Both the position numbers and the translations under genes were made by a program. From an uncultured Ruminococcus sp. (GTDB taxonomy: Bacteria; Bacillota; Clostridia; Oscillospirales; Ruminococcaceae), in NCBI GenBank assembly GCA_937901485.1, contig CALGTT010000488.1, positions 1 to 22,209 on the forward strand: a stretch of DNA of 22,209 bases. The letters run 5' to 3'. Positions 1-7,596 of the stretch are shown piece by piece (the first letter of the stretch is position 1; every line of letters starts with the position of its first letter). The notes under the pieces were generated by a model that worked only from the letters and a program-made list of their open reading frames with translations, ran no database searches and had not been told where the DNA came from.

Positions 1-2
1 AG

Positions 3-461
3 GCCTACCTCACTTTGCGTCTGTTGAGAAACGCCCTGGATGGTGCCGAGAGGGACCGGGGCATCGCGCAGGTGGACGAGCAGGGCAACGTGCTTTTTGT
101 GAAGCAGTTCCGCTATCCGCACAATGCCGTAACAATGGAGATCCCTGCCGGCAAGCTCGAATACGGCGAAGATCCGGAAACCTGCGGCAAGCGTGAGCTG
201 CTGGAGGAATGCGGCTGCACCGCGAAGGAGTTTACTTATCTTGGCAAGCTTTTCCCCACGCCCGCCTATGATTCGGAGATCATCTATATCTATCTTGCGA
301 AAGGTCTTGTGTATGACGCTCAGCAGCTCGACGAGGGGGAATTCCTCGATGTGGAGCGCATTCCGTTTGCACAGGCTTTGCAGATGGTGCTCGACGACAA
401 GTACCCCGATGCCAAAACGCAGGTGGCGGTCCTGAAGTACGCTGCCATGACAAAAAAATAA
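3..461 (+). CDS. Nudix hydrolase, ADP-ribose pyrophosphatase type (5' end outside window)
   Basis: This gene probably encodes an ADP-ribose pyrophosphatase, which splits ADP-ribose to AMP and ribose 5-phosphate. The Nudix box is intact: G-x5-E-x7-RELLEE-x-G, running from GKLEYGE to RELLEECGC. It is preceded by the QFRYP and EIPAGKL strands typical of ADPRases. The reading frame is open to the left edge. The first in-frame start-like codon is a TTG at 15 without a visible ribosome binding site, so the true start most likely lies upstream. About 150 residues are visible against the usual 175-185. The segment before VDEQGN is shorter than expected, because the usual REVVEH-type stretch is not seen. 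The gene converges on spoVG, and the shared terminator sits directly after its stop codon. Family assignment is firm; the substrate is inferred from family resemblance. Confidence 0.85.
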   Translation, partial: AYLTLRLLRNALDGAERDRGIAQVDEQGNVLFVKQFRYPHNAVTMEIPAGKLEYGEDPETCGKRELLEECGCTAKEFTYLGKLFPTPAYDSEIIYIYLAKGLVYDAQQLDEGEFLDVERIPFAQALQMVLDDKYPDAKTQVAVLKYAAMTKK

Positions 462-482
462 GGAACGGTCTGAACCGTTCCT
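451..482 (-). terminator. Intrinsic terminator of spoVG
   Basis: A 9-bp perfect stem (461-469 with 474-482, 4-nt loop) is followed on the minus strand by TATTTTTTTG. That is a classic intrinsic terminator 19 nt past the spoVG stop. On the plus strand the same stem is preceded by A-rich DNA and has no U-tract after it, so it terminates the Nudix gene poorly at best. Confidence 0.85.
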
Positions 483-501
483 GCAAACAATGTAATACCA
501 A

Positions 502-822
502 TTAAGCCTGTGCAGCTTCTGTCTCTGTTTCCTTTGCTGTTTCCTGCTGTGCTTCCACCTCAGCAAGTGCAAGGTGCTTCTGGTACGCGTCAAGGATGCT
601 TTCTTCAATCACCTTTCTTGCATCGGGGAGAATGGGGTGAACGATGTCACGGAAAATACCATTCTCATCTTTTCTGCTCGGCATCGCGATGAACAGACGC
701 TCGTCACCCTGTACGATCTTGATGTCATGAATAGCCAGCATATGATCTACAGTAATGGAGACAACTGCACGAAGCCTGCCTTCGGTAATGATCTTGCGGA
801 TTTTAATGTCTGTGATTTCCAT
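502..822 (-). CDS. spoVG: SpoVG family regulator
   Basis: SpoVG is a small nucleic-acid-binding regulator, first known from Bacillus sporulation and septation and widespread in non-sporulating Firmicutes. The protein is 106 aa and begins MEITDIKIRKI. It contains the family core, with a VSITVDHMLAIHDIKI strand pair, FIAMPSRK and RDIVHPI, followed by a Glu/Ala/Gln-rich tail of about 20 residues. The start at 822 is chosen because AAGGAGGT lies 8 nt upstream; a longer frame to 873 has no such site. The gene is divergent from murC across a 170-nt gap. No clear promoter was found on this strand. Presence of spoVG does not by itself show that the organism forms spores. Confidence 0.93.
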   Translation of the reverse strand: MEITDIKIRKIITEGRLRAVVSITVDHMLAIHDIKIVQGDERLFIAMPSRKDENGIFRDIVHPILPDARKVIEESILDAYQKHLALAEVEAQQETAKETETEAAQA

Positions 823-936
823 GATATGACCTCCTTGTGATGTTTTGCTGATCCAACAAATTTGCTTCTGCATGGATAGTATGGCACGAAACGGGAAACT
901 TATTCATGCGGAAGTGTAATTCGTACGATCACAGCA

Positions 937-951
937 TATAATTAGTATAAT
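937..951 (+). promoter_or_regulatory. Paired -10 elements upstream of murC
   Basis: Two perfect TATAAT hexamers occur at 937-942 and 946-951, 42-56 nt before the murC start. Neither has a recognisable TTGACA-like -35 at 16-18 nt, so the exact promoter is uncertain. They probably start the murC-lexA transcript. Confidence 0.45.
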
Positions 952-992
952 CCTTAGATATGTAATCAATAAGAAGAAATTAGGTGTATTTT

Positions 993-2411
993 ATGAATAA
1001 ATCAGTTCTGGATGGAAAGAAGCATATTCACTTTATCGGCATCGGCGGAAGCGGCATGTATCCGCTGGCACAGATCCTGCACGCGAAAGGATTTTATCTG
1101 ACCGGTTCCGACAACAACGAAACGGACACACTGCAGGCAGTGCGCAATATGGGAATTCCGGTCATGCTCGGACAGTGCGCGGAGAATATTGAGGGCGCGG
1201 ATCTGATCGTGCACACCGCTGCGATCATGGCAGATAACCCTGAGCTGATCGCTGCAAGAGCTTCCGGCGTTCCGGTGCTCGAACGCAGTGAGCTGCTGGG
1301 TATCGTCAGCAGCTGGTACGGTGATGCCGTCTGCGTATCCGGTACACACGGCAAGACCACGACGACCTCCATGCTCGCGCAGATCCTCTACACGGCAAAG
1401 GTCGATCTGTCCGCATTCATCGGCGGCAAGCTCCCCTGCATCGGCGGCAGCGGATGCTCCGGCACAAGCGATATTTTCGTGTGCGAGGCTTGCGAATTTG
1501 TCGATACATTCTTAAAGCTCTACCCCGATACCGCCGTGATCCTGAACATTGATGCGGATCATCTCGACTATTTCAAGACTGTGGACAACATCATCCGTTC
1601 GTTCCATAAGTTCTGCGAGCTGACCACCAAGCGCGTGATCTTCAACGGCGACTGTGCCAATACCCGAAAGGCAGTGGAGGGCATCATCGGCAAGGAGCTG
1701 ATCTCGTTCGGCTACGGTAAGGACAACGACTACCGCGCAGAGGATGTGGAGATCCTCAGCGGTTCTTCCATGGCATATACTGCTGTGAAAAACGGTGAAG
1801 TTCTGGGAAGAATCACCCTGCAAGTACCCGGTGAGCATAATGTGCTCAATTCTCTGGCAGCCGTTGCCGCATGTGACAGCCTCGGCATTGCGTTCGAAGC
1901 GATCGCACAGGGACTTTCGGAATTCCGCGGCGCGGGCAGAAGATTTGAGGTGCTCGGTCAGGTGAAGGGCGTGACCATTGCCGATGACTATGCGCACCAT
2001 CCCACGGAGCTGACCGCAACGCTGAAGGCGGCAAAGAACATGCCCTACAAGCGTGTCTGGGCAGTCTTCCAGCCGTTTACATTCTCCAGAACCGCACAGC
2101 ATCTCGATGAATTTACAGAATCCCTGAATATCGCCGATATTCCGGTTCTCACCGATATCATGGGTTCGCGCGAGAAGAACACCTATCACATCTTCACGCG
2201 CCATCTTGCAGAAAAGATGGACAACTGTGTCTGGTTCCCGCAGGATGAGGAGGCAGAGTACACCGATGAGCGCAAGTACAGCAATTTCGAAAGCGTCTGC
2301 AATTATGTCTGCGAGCATGTGCAGGAGGGCGATCTCGTGCTGACAATGGGCTGCGGCGACGTTTACAAGGTGGCGAAGATGATCCTGAAGCGGCTGCACG
2401 AAGAGGAGTAA
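993..2411 (+). CDS. murC: UDP-N-acetylmuramate--L-alanine ligase
   Basis: MurC joins L-alanine to UDP-MurNAc using ATP in the cytoplasm, the first amino-acid step of peptidoglycan precursor synthesis. The 472-aa protein has the N-terminal nucleotide-sugar binding loop GIGGSGM (about residues 17-23) and the ATP P-loop GTHGKTTTT (117-125). The Mur ligase central and C-terminal domains follow, including the DDYAHHPTE motif near residue 335. Length matches the family. The ATG at 993 is preferred over an in-frame GTG at 984 because AGGTG lies 6 nt upstream of it. lexA follows after 4 nt, with its ribosome binding site inside the end of murC, so the two are almost certainly co-transcribed. Confidence 0.95.
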   Translation: MNKSVLDGKKHIHFIGIGGSGMYPLAQILHAKGFYLTGSDNNETDTLQAVRNMGIPVMLGQCAENIEGADLIVHTAAIMADNPELIAARASGVPVLERSELLGIVSSWYGDAVCVSGTHGKTTTTSMLAQILYTAKVDLSAFIGGKLPCIGGSGCSGTSDIFVCEACEFVDTFLKLYPDTAVILNIDADHLDYFKTVDNIIRSFHKFCELTTKRVIFNGDCANTRKAVEGIIGKELISFGYGKDNDYRAEDVEILSGSSMAYTAVKNGEVLGRITLQVPGEHNVLNSLAAVAACDSLGIAFEAIAQGLSEFRGAGRRFEVLGQVKGVTIADDYAHHPTELTATLKAAKNMPYKRVWAVFQPFTFSRTAQHLDEFTESLNIADIPVLTDIMGSREKNTYHIFTRHLAEKMDNCVWFPQDEEAEYTDERKYSNFESVCNYVCEHVQEGDLVLTMGCGDVYKVAKMILKRLHEEE

Positions 2412-2415
2412 TACA

Positions 2416-3009
2416 ATGGGAACACAGAGAGCTGATGAAATTCTGGAATTCATCAAGGAATTCATCCGTGAGGAAAATATGGCACCCTCCGTACGTGAGA
2501 TCTGTGATGGTGTCGGCATCCGTTCGACTTCCACCGTGCACCGTTATCTGCACAAGCTTGAACAGGACGGCAGGATCCACATGGCGGACGGTAAGAACCG
2601 CGCCATTGTGGTGACGGATGACAGCGCGGCGGAAAACGAGGGCATTCCGCTTGTTGGTACGGTCGCGGCTGGCGTGCCGATCACAGCGATCGAAAATATC
2701 ACGGATTATATCGCGTTTGAGCCGCTTAAAAATTATGAAAACCAGCTGTTCGCGCTCCGTGTGCGGGGCGAGAGCATGATCAACGCCGGCATTTTCGATG
2801 GGGATATCGTCATAGTGGAGCAGACAAATTATGCTGAAAACGGCGATATTGTTGTAGCAATGGTGGATCACAGCGAAGCGACGGTCAAGACCTTCTACAA
2901 GGAGGAGGGGCATTACCGCCTGCAGCCGGAAAATGATTTCATGGAACCGATCATCGTGCAGGAGGTCGAGATCCTCGGCAAGGTCGTTTCTCTCATACGC
3001 TATTTCTGA
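2416..3009 (+). CDS. lexA: LexA repressor
   Basis: LexA represses SOS DNA-repair genes and inactivates itself by RecA-stimulated autocleavage. The 197-aa protein has an N-terminal winged helix (residues 1-65, including SVREICDGVGIRSTSTVHRY). The self-cleavage site is Ala85-Gly86 in VAAGV. The catalytic dyad is Ser120 in RGESM and Lys158 in ATVKTF. All key residues are present, so it should be functional. The ribosome binding site AGAGGAG (2402-2408) overlaps the murC tail. I did not find a GAAC-N4-GTTC LexA box upstream of murC or elsewhere in the intergenic DNA, so autoregulation is not visible here. Confidence 0.96.
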   Translation: MGTQRADEILEFIKEFIREENMAPSVREICDGVGIRSTSTVHRYLHKLEQDGRIHMADGKNRAIVVTDDSAAENEGIPLVGTVAAGVPITAIENITDYIAFEPLKNYENQLFALRVRGESMINAGIFDGDIVIVEQTNYAENGDIVVAMVDHSEATVKTFYKEEGHYRLQPENDFMEPIIVQEVEILGKVVSLIRYF

Positions 3010-3081
3010 TCGTCTTCGGACATCCGTCCGGAGCAATACATAAACTTCTATAGTACTATGTGAAATCTTAATCTTGAAAAA

Positions 3082-3152
3082 GCGGGACTCGGGGGCGCAG
3101 CCCCCGCATAGTCCTCCCCGCAAAGCGGGGGAGGTGCCGCCTGACGGCGGCA
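3082..3152. repeat. Cluster of GC-rich hairpins between lexA and zapA
   Basis: Three palindromes stand almost end to end. The first is 3090-3096 with 3100-3106, which can extend through an outer stem of 3084-3089 with 3110-3115. The second is 3113-3121 with 3125-3134, with one bulged G. The third is 3135-3141 with 3146-3152. The outer stem of the first and the arm of the second share bases, so they exclude each other. The block is far more GC-rich than the AT-rich DNA around it and resembles dispersed intergenic palindromic repeats known from many genomes; its copy number is unknown from this window. Confidence 0.6.
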
Positions 3153-3165
3153 GGTTTTGGTTTTT
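3135..3165 (+). terminator. Possible intrinsic terminator after lexA
   Basis: The last hairpin of the GC-rich cluster (7-bp stem, loop TGAC) is followed by GGTTTTGGTTTTT. This could end the murC-lexA transcript about 125 nt past the lexA stop. The T-rich stretch is interrupted by G residues, so efficiency is uncertain. Confidence 0.5.
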
Positions 3166-3198
3166 ACAAACAAATAAATAAAAGGAAGGATTTTAATT

Positions 3199-3561
3199 AT
3201 GCTGAACAAAGTAAAGGTAGTAATCTGCGGTAAGGATTATGTGATGCAGACAGCGGAGGCACCGAATTATGTTTACAATCTCGCCAGAACACTGGAGGGA
3301 CGCATCAACGATATGACCAATACACTGGGCGTTTCCCAGTATCAGGCTGCCATCATGACGGCACTTTCCACGCTCGATGACCTGAACAAGGCAAACGCAC
3401 GCCTTGACTCCATCTGCGACCAGAGCAAGGAGTATGTGGATGATGCCGGCAGAGCAAGAATCGAACGCGATGCCGCACTCAAGGAGATCGAAGTACTCCG
3501 CTCCAAGGTGGCACAGCTGGAGAATTCCCTGAAGCTCAAGAAGCTCAAGGATACCATCTGA
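3199..3561 (+). CDS. zapA: Cell division protein ZapA
   Basis: ZapA binds FtsZ and promotes bundling of its filaments at the division site. The 120-aa protein shows the family pattern: an N-terminal strand region with VKVVICGKDY and a YVYNLARTLEGRIND helix. A heptad-rich coiled coil follows from about residue 75 to the end (KEIEVLRSKVAQLENSLK). The ribosome binding site AAGGAAGGA lies 8 nt before the ATG. The next gene starts 1 nt after the stop codon, so zapA heads a tight operon with the U32 protein, dut and the DUF4321 gene. No clear promoter is visible in the AT-rich leader. The assignment rests on overall resemblance and length. Confidence 0.88.
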   Translation: MLNKVKVVICGKDYVMQTAEAPNYVYNLARTLEGRINDMTNTLGVSQYQAAIMTALSTLDDLNKANARLDSICDQSKEYVDDAGRARIERDAALKEIEVLRSKVAQLENSLKLKKLKDTI

Positions 3562-3562
3562 G

Positions 3563-5614
3563 ATGCAGCCGCCAATGAAACAGCCTGAAATTCTGGCACC
3601 TGCCGGCAATATGGAATCCCTCATTGCCGCACTGCGGTGCGGTGCGGATGCGGTCTATCTCGGCGGCATGGCATATTCTGCCAGAAGCAGTGCTGCCAAT
3701 TTCGATCTGCCGCAGCTTGCAAAGGCGGCAAGGTTCTGCCATATCTACGGGGCAAAGCTCTATCTGGCAGTCAATACGCTCCTGACCGATCGGGAATTCG
3801 ACGGCTTTCAGGATTTCATCCGCGAAGCGGCATACTGCGGCGTGGATGCCTGCATCGTGCAGGATCTCGGTGTACTGCGCACCATCCGCAGGATCGTGCC
3901 CGATATGCCCCTGCACGCCTCCACACAAATGAGTATCCACACGCCGGAGGGCGCAATGCAGGCAAAGGAGCTTGGCTGCTGCCGCGTGGTCGCAGCCCGC
4001 GAGATGTCTGCCCCCGATCTGGAGGAGCTTTGCAGGCTTCCGGTCGAGGTAGAGGTGTTCGTGCACGGCGCACTCTGCATGTCAGTGTCCGGTCAGTGCA
4101 GCTTTTCCGCGCTTGTCGGCGGCAGAAGTGCCAACCGCGGCAGATGCGCACAGGCGTGCCGTCTTCCGTGGCAGACACCGCACGGAATCAATCCGGCGGC
4201 ACTCTCCCTGAAAGACCTCTCCCTTGTGCAGCATGTGCAGAAGCTGCGTGAAATGGGCGTGACCTCGTTCAAGATCGAGGGGCGCATGAAGCGTCCGGAA
4301 TATGTTGCCGCCGCCGTGACTGCACTGCGTTCAGCTCTGGACGGACAGCGTCCCGATCTGGAAACGCTGCAGGCAGTTTTTGCACGAAGCGGCTTCACGG
4401 ACGGTTATTTCACCGGCAAGCGTCAGAACATGTTCGGCTTCCGCCGGAAGGAAGATGTCACAGCAGCACAGAAGGTTCTGCGCAGTTTGCAGGATACCTA
4501 CAGAAAGCCGCGTAAATGTGAGGATATTTCATTTCACATGCAGCTCACCTCCGGTCAGCCCGCGGTTCTGCGTGCATCGGATACTGCCGGCAGCAGCGTG
4601 ATGGTAACGGGCGAACAGCCCATGACTGCGCAGAAATCCCCGCTGGATGTGTCCGTTCTGCAAAAGCATATGCAGAAGCTTGGGGACACGATCTTCAGCG
4701 GATGCGAGGTCACGCTGGACAACCCGGATAATCTCACGCTTTCGGCGGCACAGTGCAACGCCATGCGCCGCGATGCGGTCACGGCACTGTATGCGGCGCG
4801 TGCCGAGCGCAACCGGACGAATTATACCCTTGAACTTGCCGAAACTCCGCAGAATGAGGACTATCGAGCTGAGGAAAAGCATCCGGTGAGCCGCCTGCAT
4901 GTGCGCACGCAGGCACAGTTCGATGCCGCAGTGCAGACGGGGCATATCGTCTGCATTCCGCTTTCCCTTGCCTCCCGCTGTGCGCCGGAATTGTCGATCT
5001 GGCTCGAAGCACCGCGGATCATCGCGAATGAAGGCGAGTACAAACGAACGCTGGAACAGCTCAGAAAACGCGGCTTTTCGCATCTTCTCTGCCATAATGC
5101 GGCAGATGTGCGCATCGGCAGTGCACTGGGCTTCACGCTTCACGGCGGCTATGGACTCAACTGCGCGAATTCCCTGACAGCAGAGAGCCTGCGCGAGCTT
5201 GGCTTGCAGGATGTGACAGGTTCGTATGAGCTTCGCATCCAGCAGCTCACGGCACTCAGCCGTACGCTCCCATGCGGTGCGTTCATCTACGGCAGACTCC
5301 CGATGATGCTCCTGCGTCTGTGCCCCATCAAAGCACAGGACGGCTGCGGAAAACAGGGCTGCTATCTCAAAGACCGCACGGGACAGAAATTTCCGCTGGT
5401 ATGCAGCGGCGCATATACGGAGCTTTGCAATGCCAAGCTCCTCTGGCTTGCCGACAAACAGCGGCAGCTGCGGTATCTGGATTATTGGGACTTCTATTTC
5501 ACACAGGAAACACCTGCACAGATGCGGGATGTGCTGCACGCCTATGCGGAGGGCAGCACGGAGATCCCCCATGACCGCACCAATGGTCTGTACTTCAAAG
5601 GAGGGCTTTCATGA
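3563..5614 (+). CDS. U32 family protein (RlhA/TrhP-like, DUF3656-containing)
   Basis: U32 proteins were named as collagenase-like peptidases, but the bacterial members studied (RlhA, TrhP) hydroxylate RNA bases. RlhA makes 5-hydroxycytidine in 23S rRNA and TrhP acts on tRNA. This 683-aa protein has an N-terminal TIM-barrel-like part starting PEILAPAGNMESL. Four conserved cysteines, C172, C179, C195 and C199 (pattern C-x6-C, NRGRC-x3-C), are likely Fe-S ligands. Next comes KIEGRMKRPEYV, a middle DUF3656-like region, and a second barrel-like half with YGRLPMMLLRLCPIK. Length fits the long RlhA-type class. The start is 1 nt after zapA and has no strong ribosome binding site, suggesting translational coupling; an ATG at 3575 is an alternative. 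Its end overlaps dut by 4 nt. RNA hydroxylation is inferred. Confidence 0.88.
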   Translation: MQPPMKQPEILAPAGNMESLIAALRCGADAVYLGGMAYSARSSAANFDLPQLAKAARFCHIYGAKLYLAVNTLLTDREFDGFQDFIREAAYCGVDACIVQDLGVLRTIRRIVPDMPLHASTQMSIHTPEGAMQAKELGCCRVVAAREMSAPDLEELCRLPVEVEVFVHGALCMSVSGQCSFSALVGGRSANRGRCAQACRLPWQTPHGINPAALSLKDLSLVQHVQKLREMGVTSFKIEGRMKRPEYVAAAVTALRSALDGQRPDLETLQAVFARSGFTDGYFTGKRQNMFGFRRKEDVTAAQKVLRSLQDTYRKPRKCEDISFHMQLTSGQPAVLRASDTAGSSVMVTGEQPMTAQKSPLDVSVLQKHMQKLGDTIFSGCEVTLDNPDNLTLSAAQCNAMRRDAVTALYAARAERNRTNYTLELAETPQNEDYRAEEKHPVSRLHVRTQAQFDAAVQTGHIVCIPLSLASRCAPELSIWLEAPRIIANEGEYKRTLEQLRKRGFSHLLCHNAADVRIGSALGFTLHGGYGLNCANSLTAESLRELGLQDVTGSYELRIQQLTALSRTLPCGAFIYGRLPMMLLRLCPIKAQDGCGKQGCYLKDRTGQKFPLVCSGAYTELCNAKLLWLADKQRQLRYLDYWDFYFTQETPAQMRDVLHAYAEGSTEIPHDRTNGLYFKGGLS

Positions 5615-6051
5615 CCTTGTATTTTCAAAAACTGCGTGAAAACGCCATCCTGCCGCAGCGTGCCACCCCGTACAGCGCAGGCGTGGATCTCTGCGCGTGT
5701 CTGGAGACACCGCTTGTGATCGCGCCGCACGCCACGGTGCTTGTCCCGACGGGACTTGCCGTGCAGCCCTCGGAGATGGAAACGGCACTGCTGATCTATC
5801 CGCGCTCAGGACTGGCTTCCAAGCATGGGATCACGCTTGCCAATGCGGTCGGTGTCGTGGACAGCGACTATCGCGGAGAGATCCGGATCGCAGTGCATAA
5901 TCTCGGAACGGAGGCGTTCACGATCGAACACGGTATGCGCATCGCACAGCTCGTGGTGACACCGGTGCTGTTTCCGGATATTCAACAAAGAGAACAGCTG
6001 GAGGAAACTCTCCGCGGCAGCGGCGGCTTCGGTTCCAGCGGAATGAATTGA
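5611..6051 (+). CDS. dut: dUTP diphosphatase
   Basis: Dut hydrolyses dUTP to dUMP and pyrophosphate, keeping uracil out of DNA and feeding thymidylate synthesis. The 146-aa protein carries all five trimeric dUTPase motifs: AGVDL (23-27), PRSGLA (64-69), GVVDSDYRGE (81-90), RIAQLV (110-115) and the glycine-rich RGSGGFGSSG (135-144). The ATG overlaps the TGA of the U32 gene in an ATGA arrangement, and AAAGGAGGG lies about 6 nt upstream. It is followed after 20 nt by the DUF4321 gene. Family and completeness are clear. Confidence 0.97.
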   Translation: MTLYFQKLRENAILPQRATPYSAGVDLCACLETPLVIAPHATVLVPTGLAVQPSEMETALLIYPRSGLASKHGITLANAVGVVDSDYRGEIRIAVHNLGTEAFTIEHGMRIAQLVVTPVLFPDIQQREQLEETLRGSGGFGSSGMN

Positions 6052-6071
6052 TAAGAGAAGGAGTCTGAGTT

Positions 6072-6332
6072 ATGAAAAAGAACGTGCTGTTGGTATCATT
6101 ATTATTTATCGCAATTTTTATCGGAAATCTGATCGGCGATCTTGCAATTGAGCGCGGTACAATGGAGTTTCTGGGCAGGGAATACGGCTTCGGCATCCCG
6201 ACCATTAATCTCGATCTCAAGGTTCTCGTTCTGACGATCGGATTTCAGTTTCAGATCACTGTTGCACAGATCCTGCTGATCTTCGCTGCGATCATTGCCT
6301 ATCCGCGTCTTGCTGCTGCATTCTTTTCATAA
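6072..6332 (+). CDS. DUF4321 small membrane protein
   Basis: This 86-aa protein matches the clostridial DUF4321 family in length and pattern. It has an N-terminal membrane helix (about 4-24, KNVLLVSLLFIAIFIGNLIG), a short soluble loop with an INLDLKVLVLTIGF segment, and a second hydrophobic helix to near the C-terminus. Its biochemical function is unknown. The ribosome binding site AGAAGGAG is 8 nt before the ATG. It lies last in the zapA-U32-dut run and just upstream of mreB, the usual neighbourhood of this family as I recall it, which suggests an envelope role by association only. Confidence 0.78.
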   Translation: MKKNVLLVSLLFIAIFIGNLIGDLAIERGTMEFLGREYGFGIPTINLDLKVLVLTIGFQFQITVAQILLIFAAIIAYPRLAAAFFS

Positions 6333-6374
6333 TCGGAAGATTTTGTACATAGCGCAGAAAAAATCAAAAACCCC

Positions 6375-6403
6375 TTGTTTCCAGCCGGAAATAATGGTAT
6401 AAT
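6375..6403 (+). promoter_or_regulatory. Sigma-A type promoter of mreB
   Basis: TTGTTT (6375-6380) and TATAAT (6398-6403) are separated by 17 nt, with a TGG extension giving an extended -10. The spacer contains a small palindrome, TTTCC-agcc-GGAAA (6378-6391), which could be an operator or chance. The mreB leader would be about 45 nt. Confidence 0.75.
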
Positions 6404-6456
6404 GGATAAGATGGGCTGCAACCGGCAGCATAGTGCAAATGTAAAGGAGAACGTGC

Positions 6457-7479
6457 ATGTTTACAAAGGATATCGGTATTGACCTCGGTACAGCAAATAC
6501 ACTGGTATATATGCGTGGAAAGGGGATCATTTTGCGTGAGCCTTCCGTTGTGGCAGTAAACACCAGAACGGAAAAAGCACGCTATGTGGGTAAGGATGCC
6601 AAGCAGGTGATCGGCAGGACACCCGGTTCGATCGTCGCAGTACGCCCGCTGAAGGAGGGCGTGATCGCGGATTTCGACCTGACCATCACCATGCTTCAGG
6701 AATTCATCCACAAGGCACTGAAAGGAACGGTGCTCACGAGAGCAAGAGTTATCATCTGCATTCCCTCCGGTGTCACTGCGGTGGAACGCCGTGCGGTAAA
6801 GGAAGCGACGGAAAAGGCGGGCGCACGCCATGTTTCCGTGATTGAAGAACCGATGGCTTCCGCGATCGGTGCAGGTCTTCCGACCACGGAGCCGACCGGC
6901 AGCATGATCGTAGATGTGGGCGGCGGCACAAGCGAGGTCGCTGTCATTTCCCTCGGCGGCATTGTGGCATCCCGTTCTGTCCGCTGTGCGGGCGATTCGC
7001 TCGATGCGGCGATCATCGGATATATCAAGAAGAAATACAATCTTCTCATCGGTGAACGCACCGCGGAGAATGTCAAGCTGACCATCGGCTCTGCATTCCC
7101 CAGTGAAAACGAGGAATCCATGGAGATCAAGGGCAGAAACCTGCTCAATGGTCTGCCGGAGAACGTGACCGTGACCTCACAGGAGATCCGTGACGCAATG
7201 GTCGAGCCGCTTTCGCGGATCATTGACGCGATCAAATCCACGCTGGAGGAAACACCGCCGGAGCTTGCGGCGGATATCATTGATCAGGGCATCACGCTTG
7301 CCGGCGGCGGTGCGCTGCTGCGCGGACTTGACAAGCTGATCAACCGCGAGACCGGAATTCCGGTATACATTGCAGAATTCCCGCTCGACTGCGTGGCAGA
7401 GGGCGCGGGAAAGGTGCTGGAAAATATGGATAAGTATCAGGATACGCTGATCGAATATATGAAGTATTACGAAAAATAA
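6457..7479 (+). CDS. mreB: Rod shape-determining actin homologue MreB
   Basis: MreB forms membrane-bound filaments that organise the elongation machinery for side-wall peptidoglycan. The 340-aa protein has the actin-fold nucleotide motifs: phosphate-1 DIGIDLGTANT (5-15), phosphate-2 DVGGGTSE (153-160) and the adenosine motif AGGGALLRG near 280-288. EEPMASAIGAGLP marks the connecting region. A good ribosome binding site, AAAGGAG, precedes the ATG. It heads mreB-mreC-mreD-mrdA, with a 117-nt gap before mreC. Whether this is MreB or the paralogue Mbl cannot be separated by eye, but the mreCD context favours MreB. Confidence 0.96.
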   Translation: MFTKDIGIDLGTANTLVYMRGKGIILREPSVVAVNTRTEKARYVGKDAKQVIGRTPGSIVAVRPLKEGVIADFDLTITMLQEFIHKALKGTVLTRARVIICIPSGVTAVERRAVKEATEKAGARHVSVIEEPMASAIGAGLPTTEPTGSMIVDVGGGTSEVAVISLGGIVASRSVRCAGDSLDAAIIGYIKKKYNLLIGERTAENVKLTIGSAFPSENEESMEIKGRNLLNGLPENVTVTSQEIRDAMVEPLSRIIDAIKSTLEETPPELAADIIDQGITLAGGGALLRGLDKLINRETGIPVYIAEFPLDCVAEGAGKVLENMDKYQDTLIEYMKYYEK

Positions 7480-7596
7480 CACAGAAGCACGGACGATCAG
7501 GCACGGACATATCCTCAGTCAGAATGCAGGCATTTTGATTGGGGGACCGTCTGCTGTCCGGCTCTGTTTTTGCCCCGAATCGGAAGGAGGCGGAAG

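Noticed and set aside
463..480. GAAC and GTTC half sites suggesting a LexA box near lexA
   Set aside because: The half sites are 10 nt apart instead of 4 and form the arms of the spoVG terminator stem.
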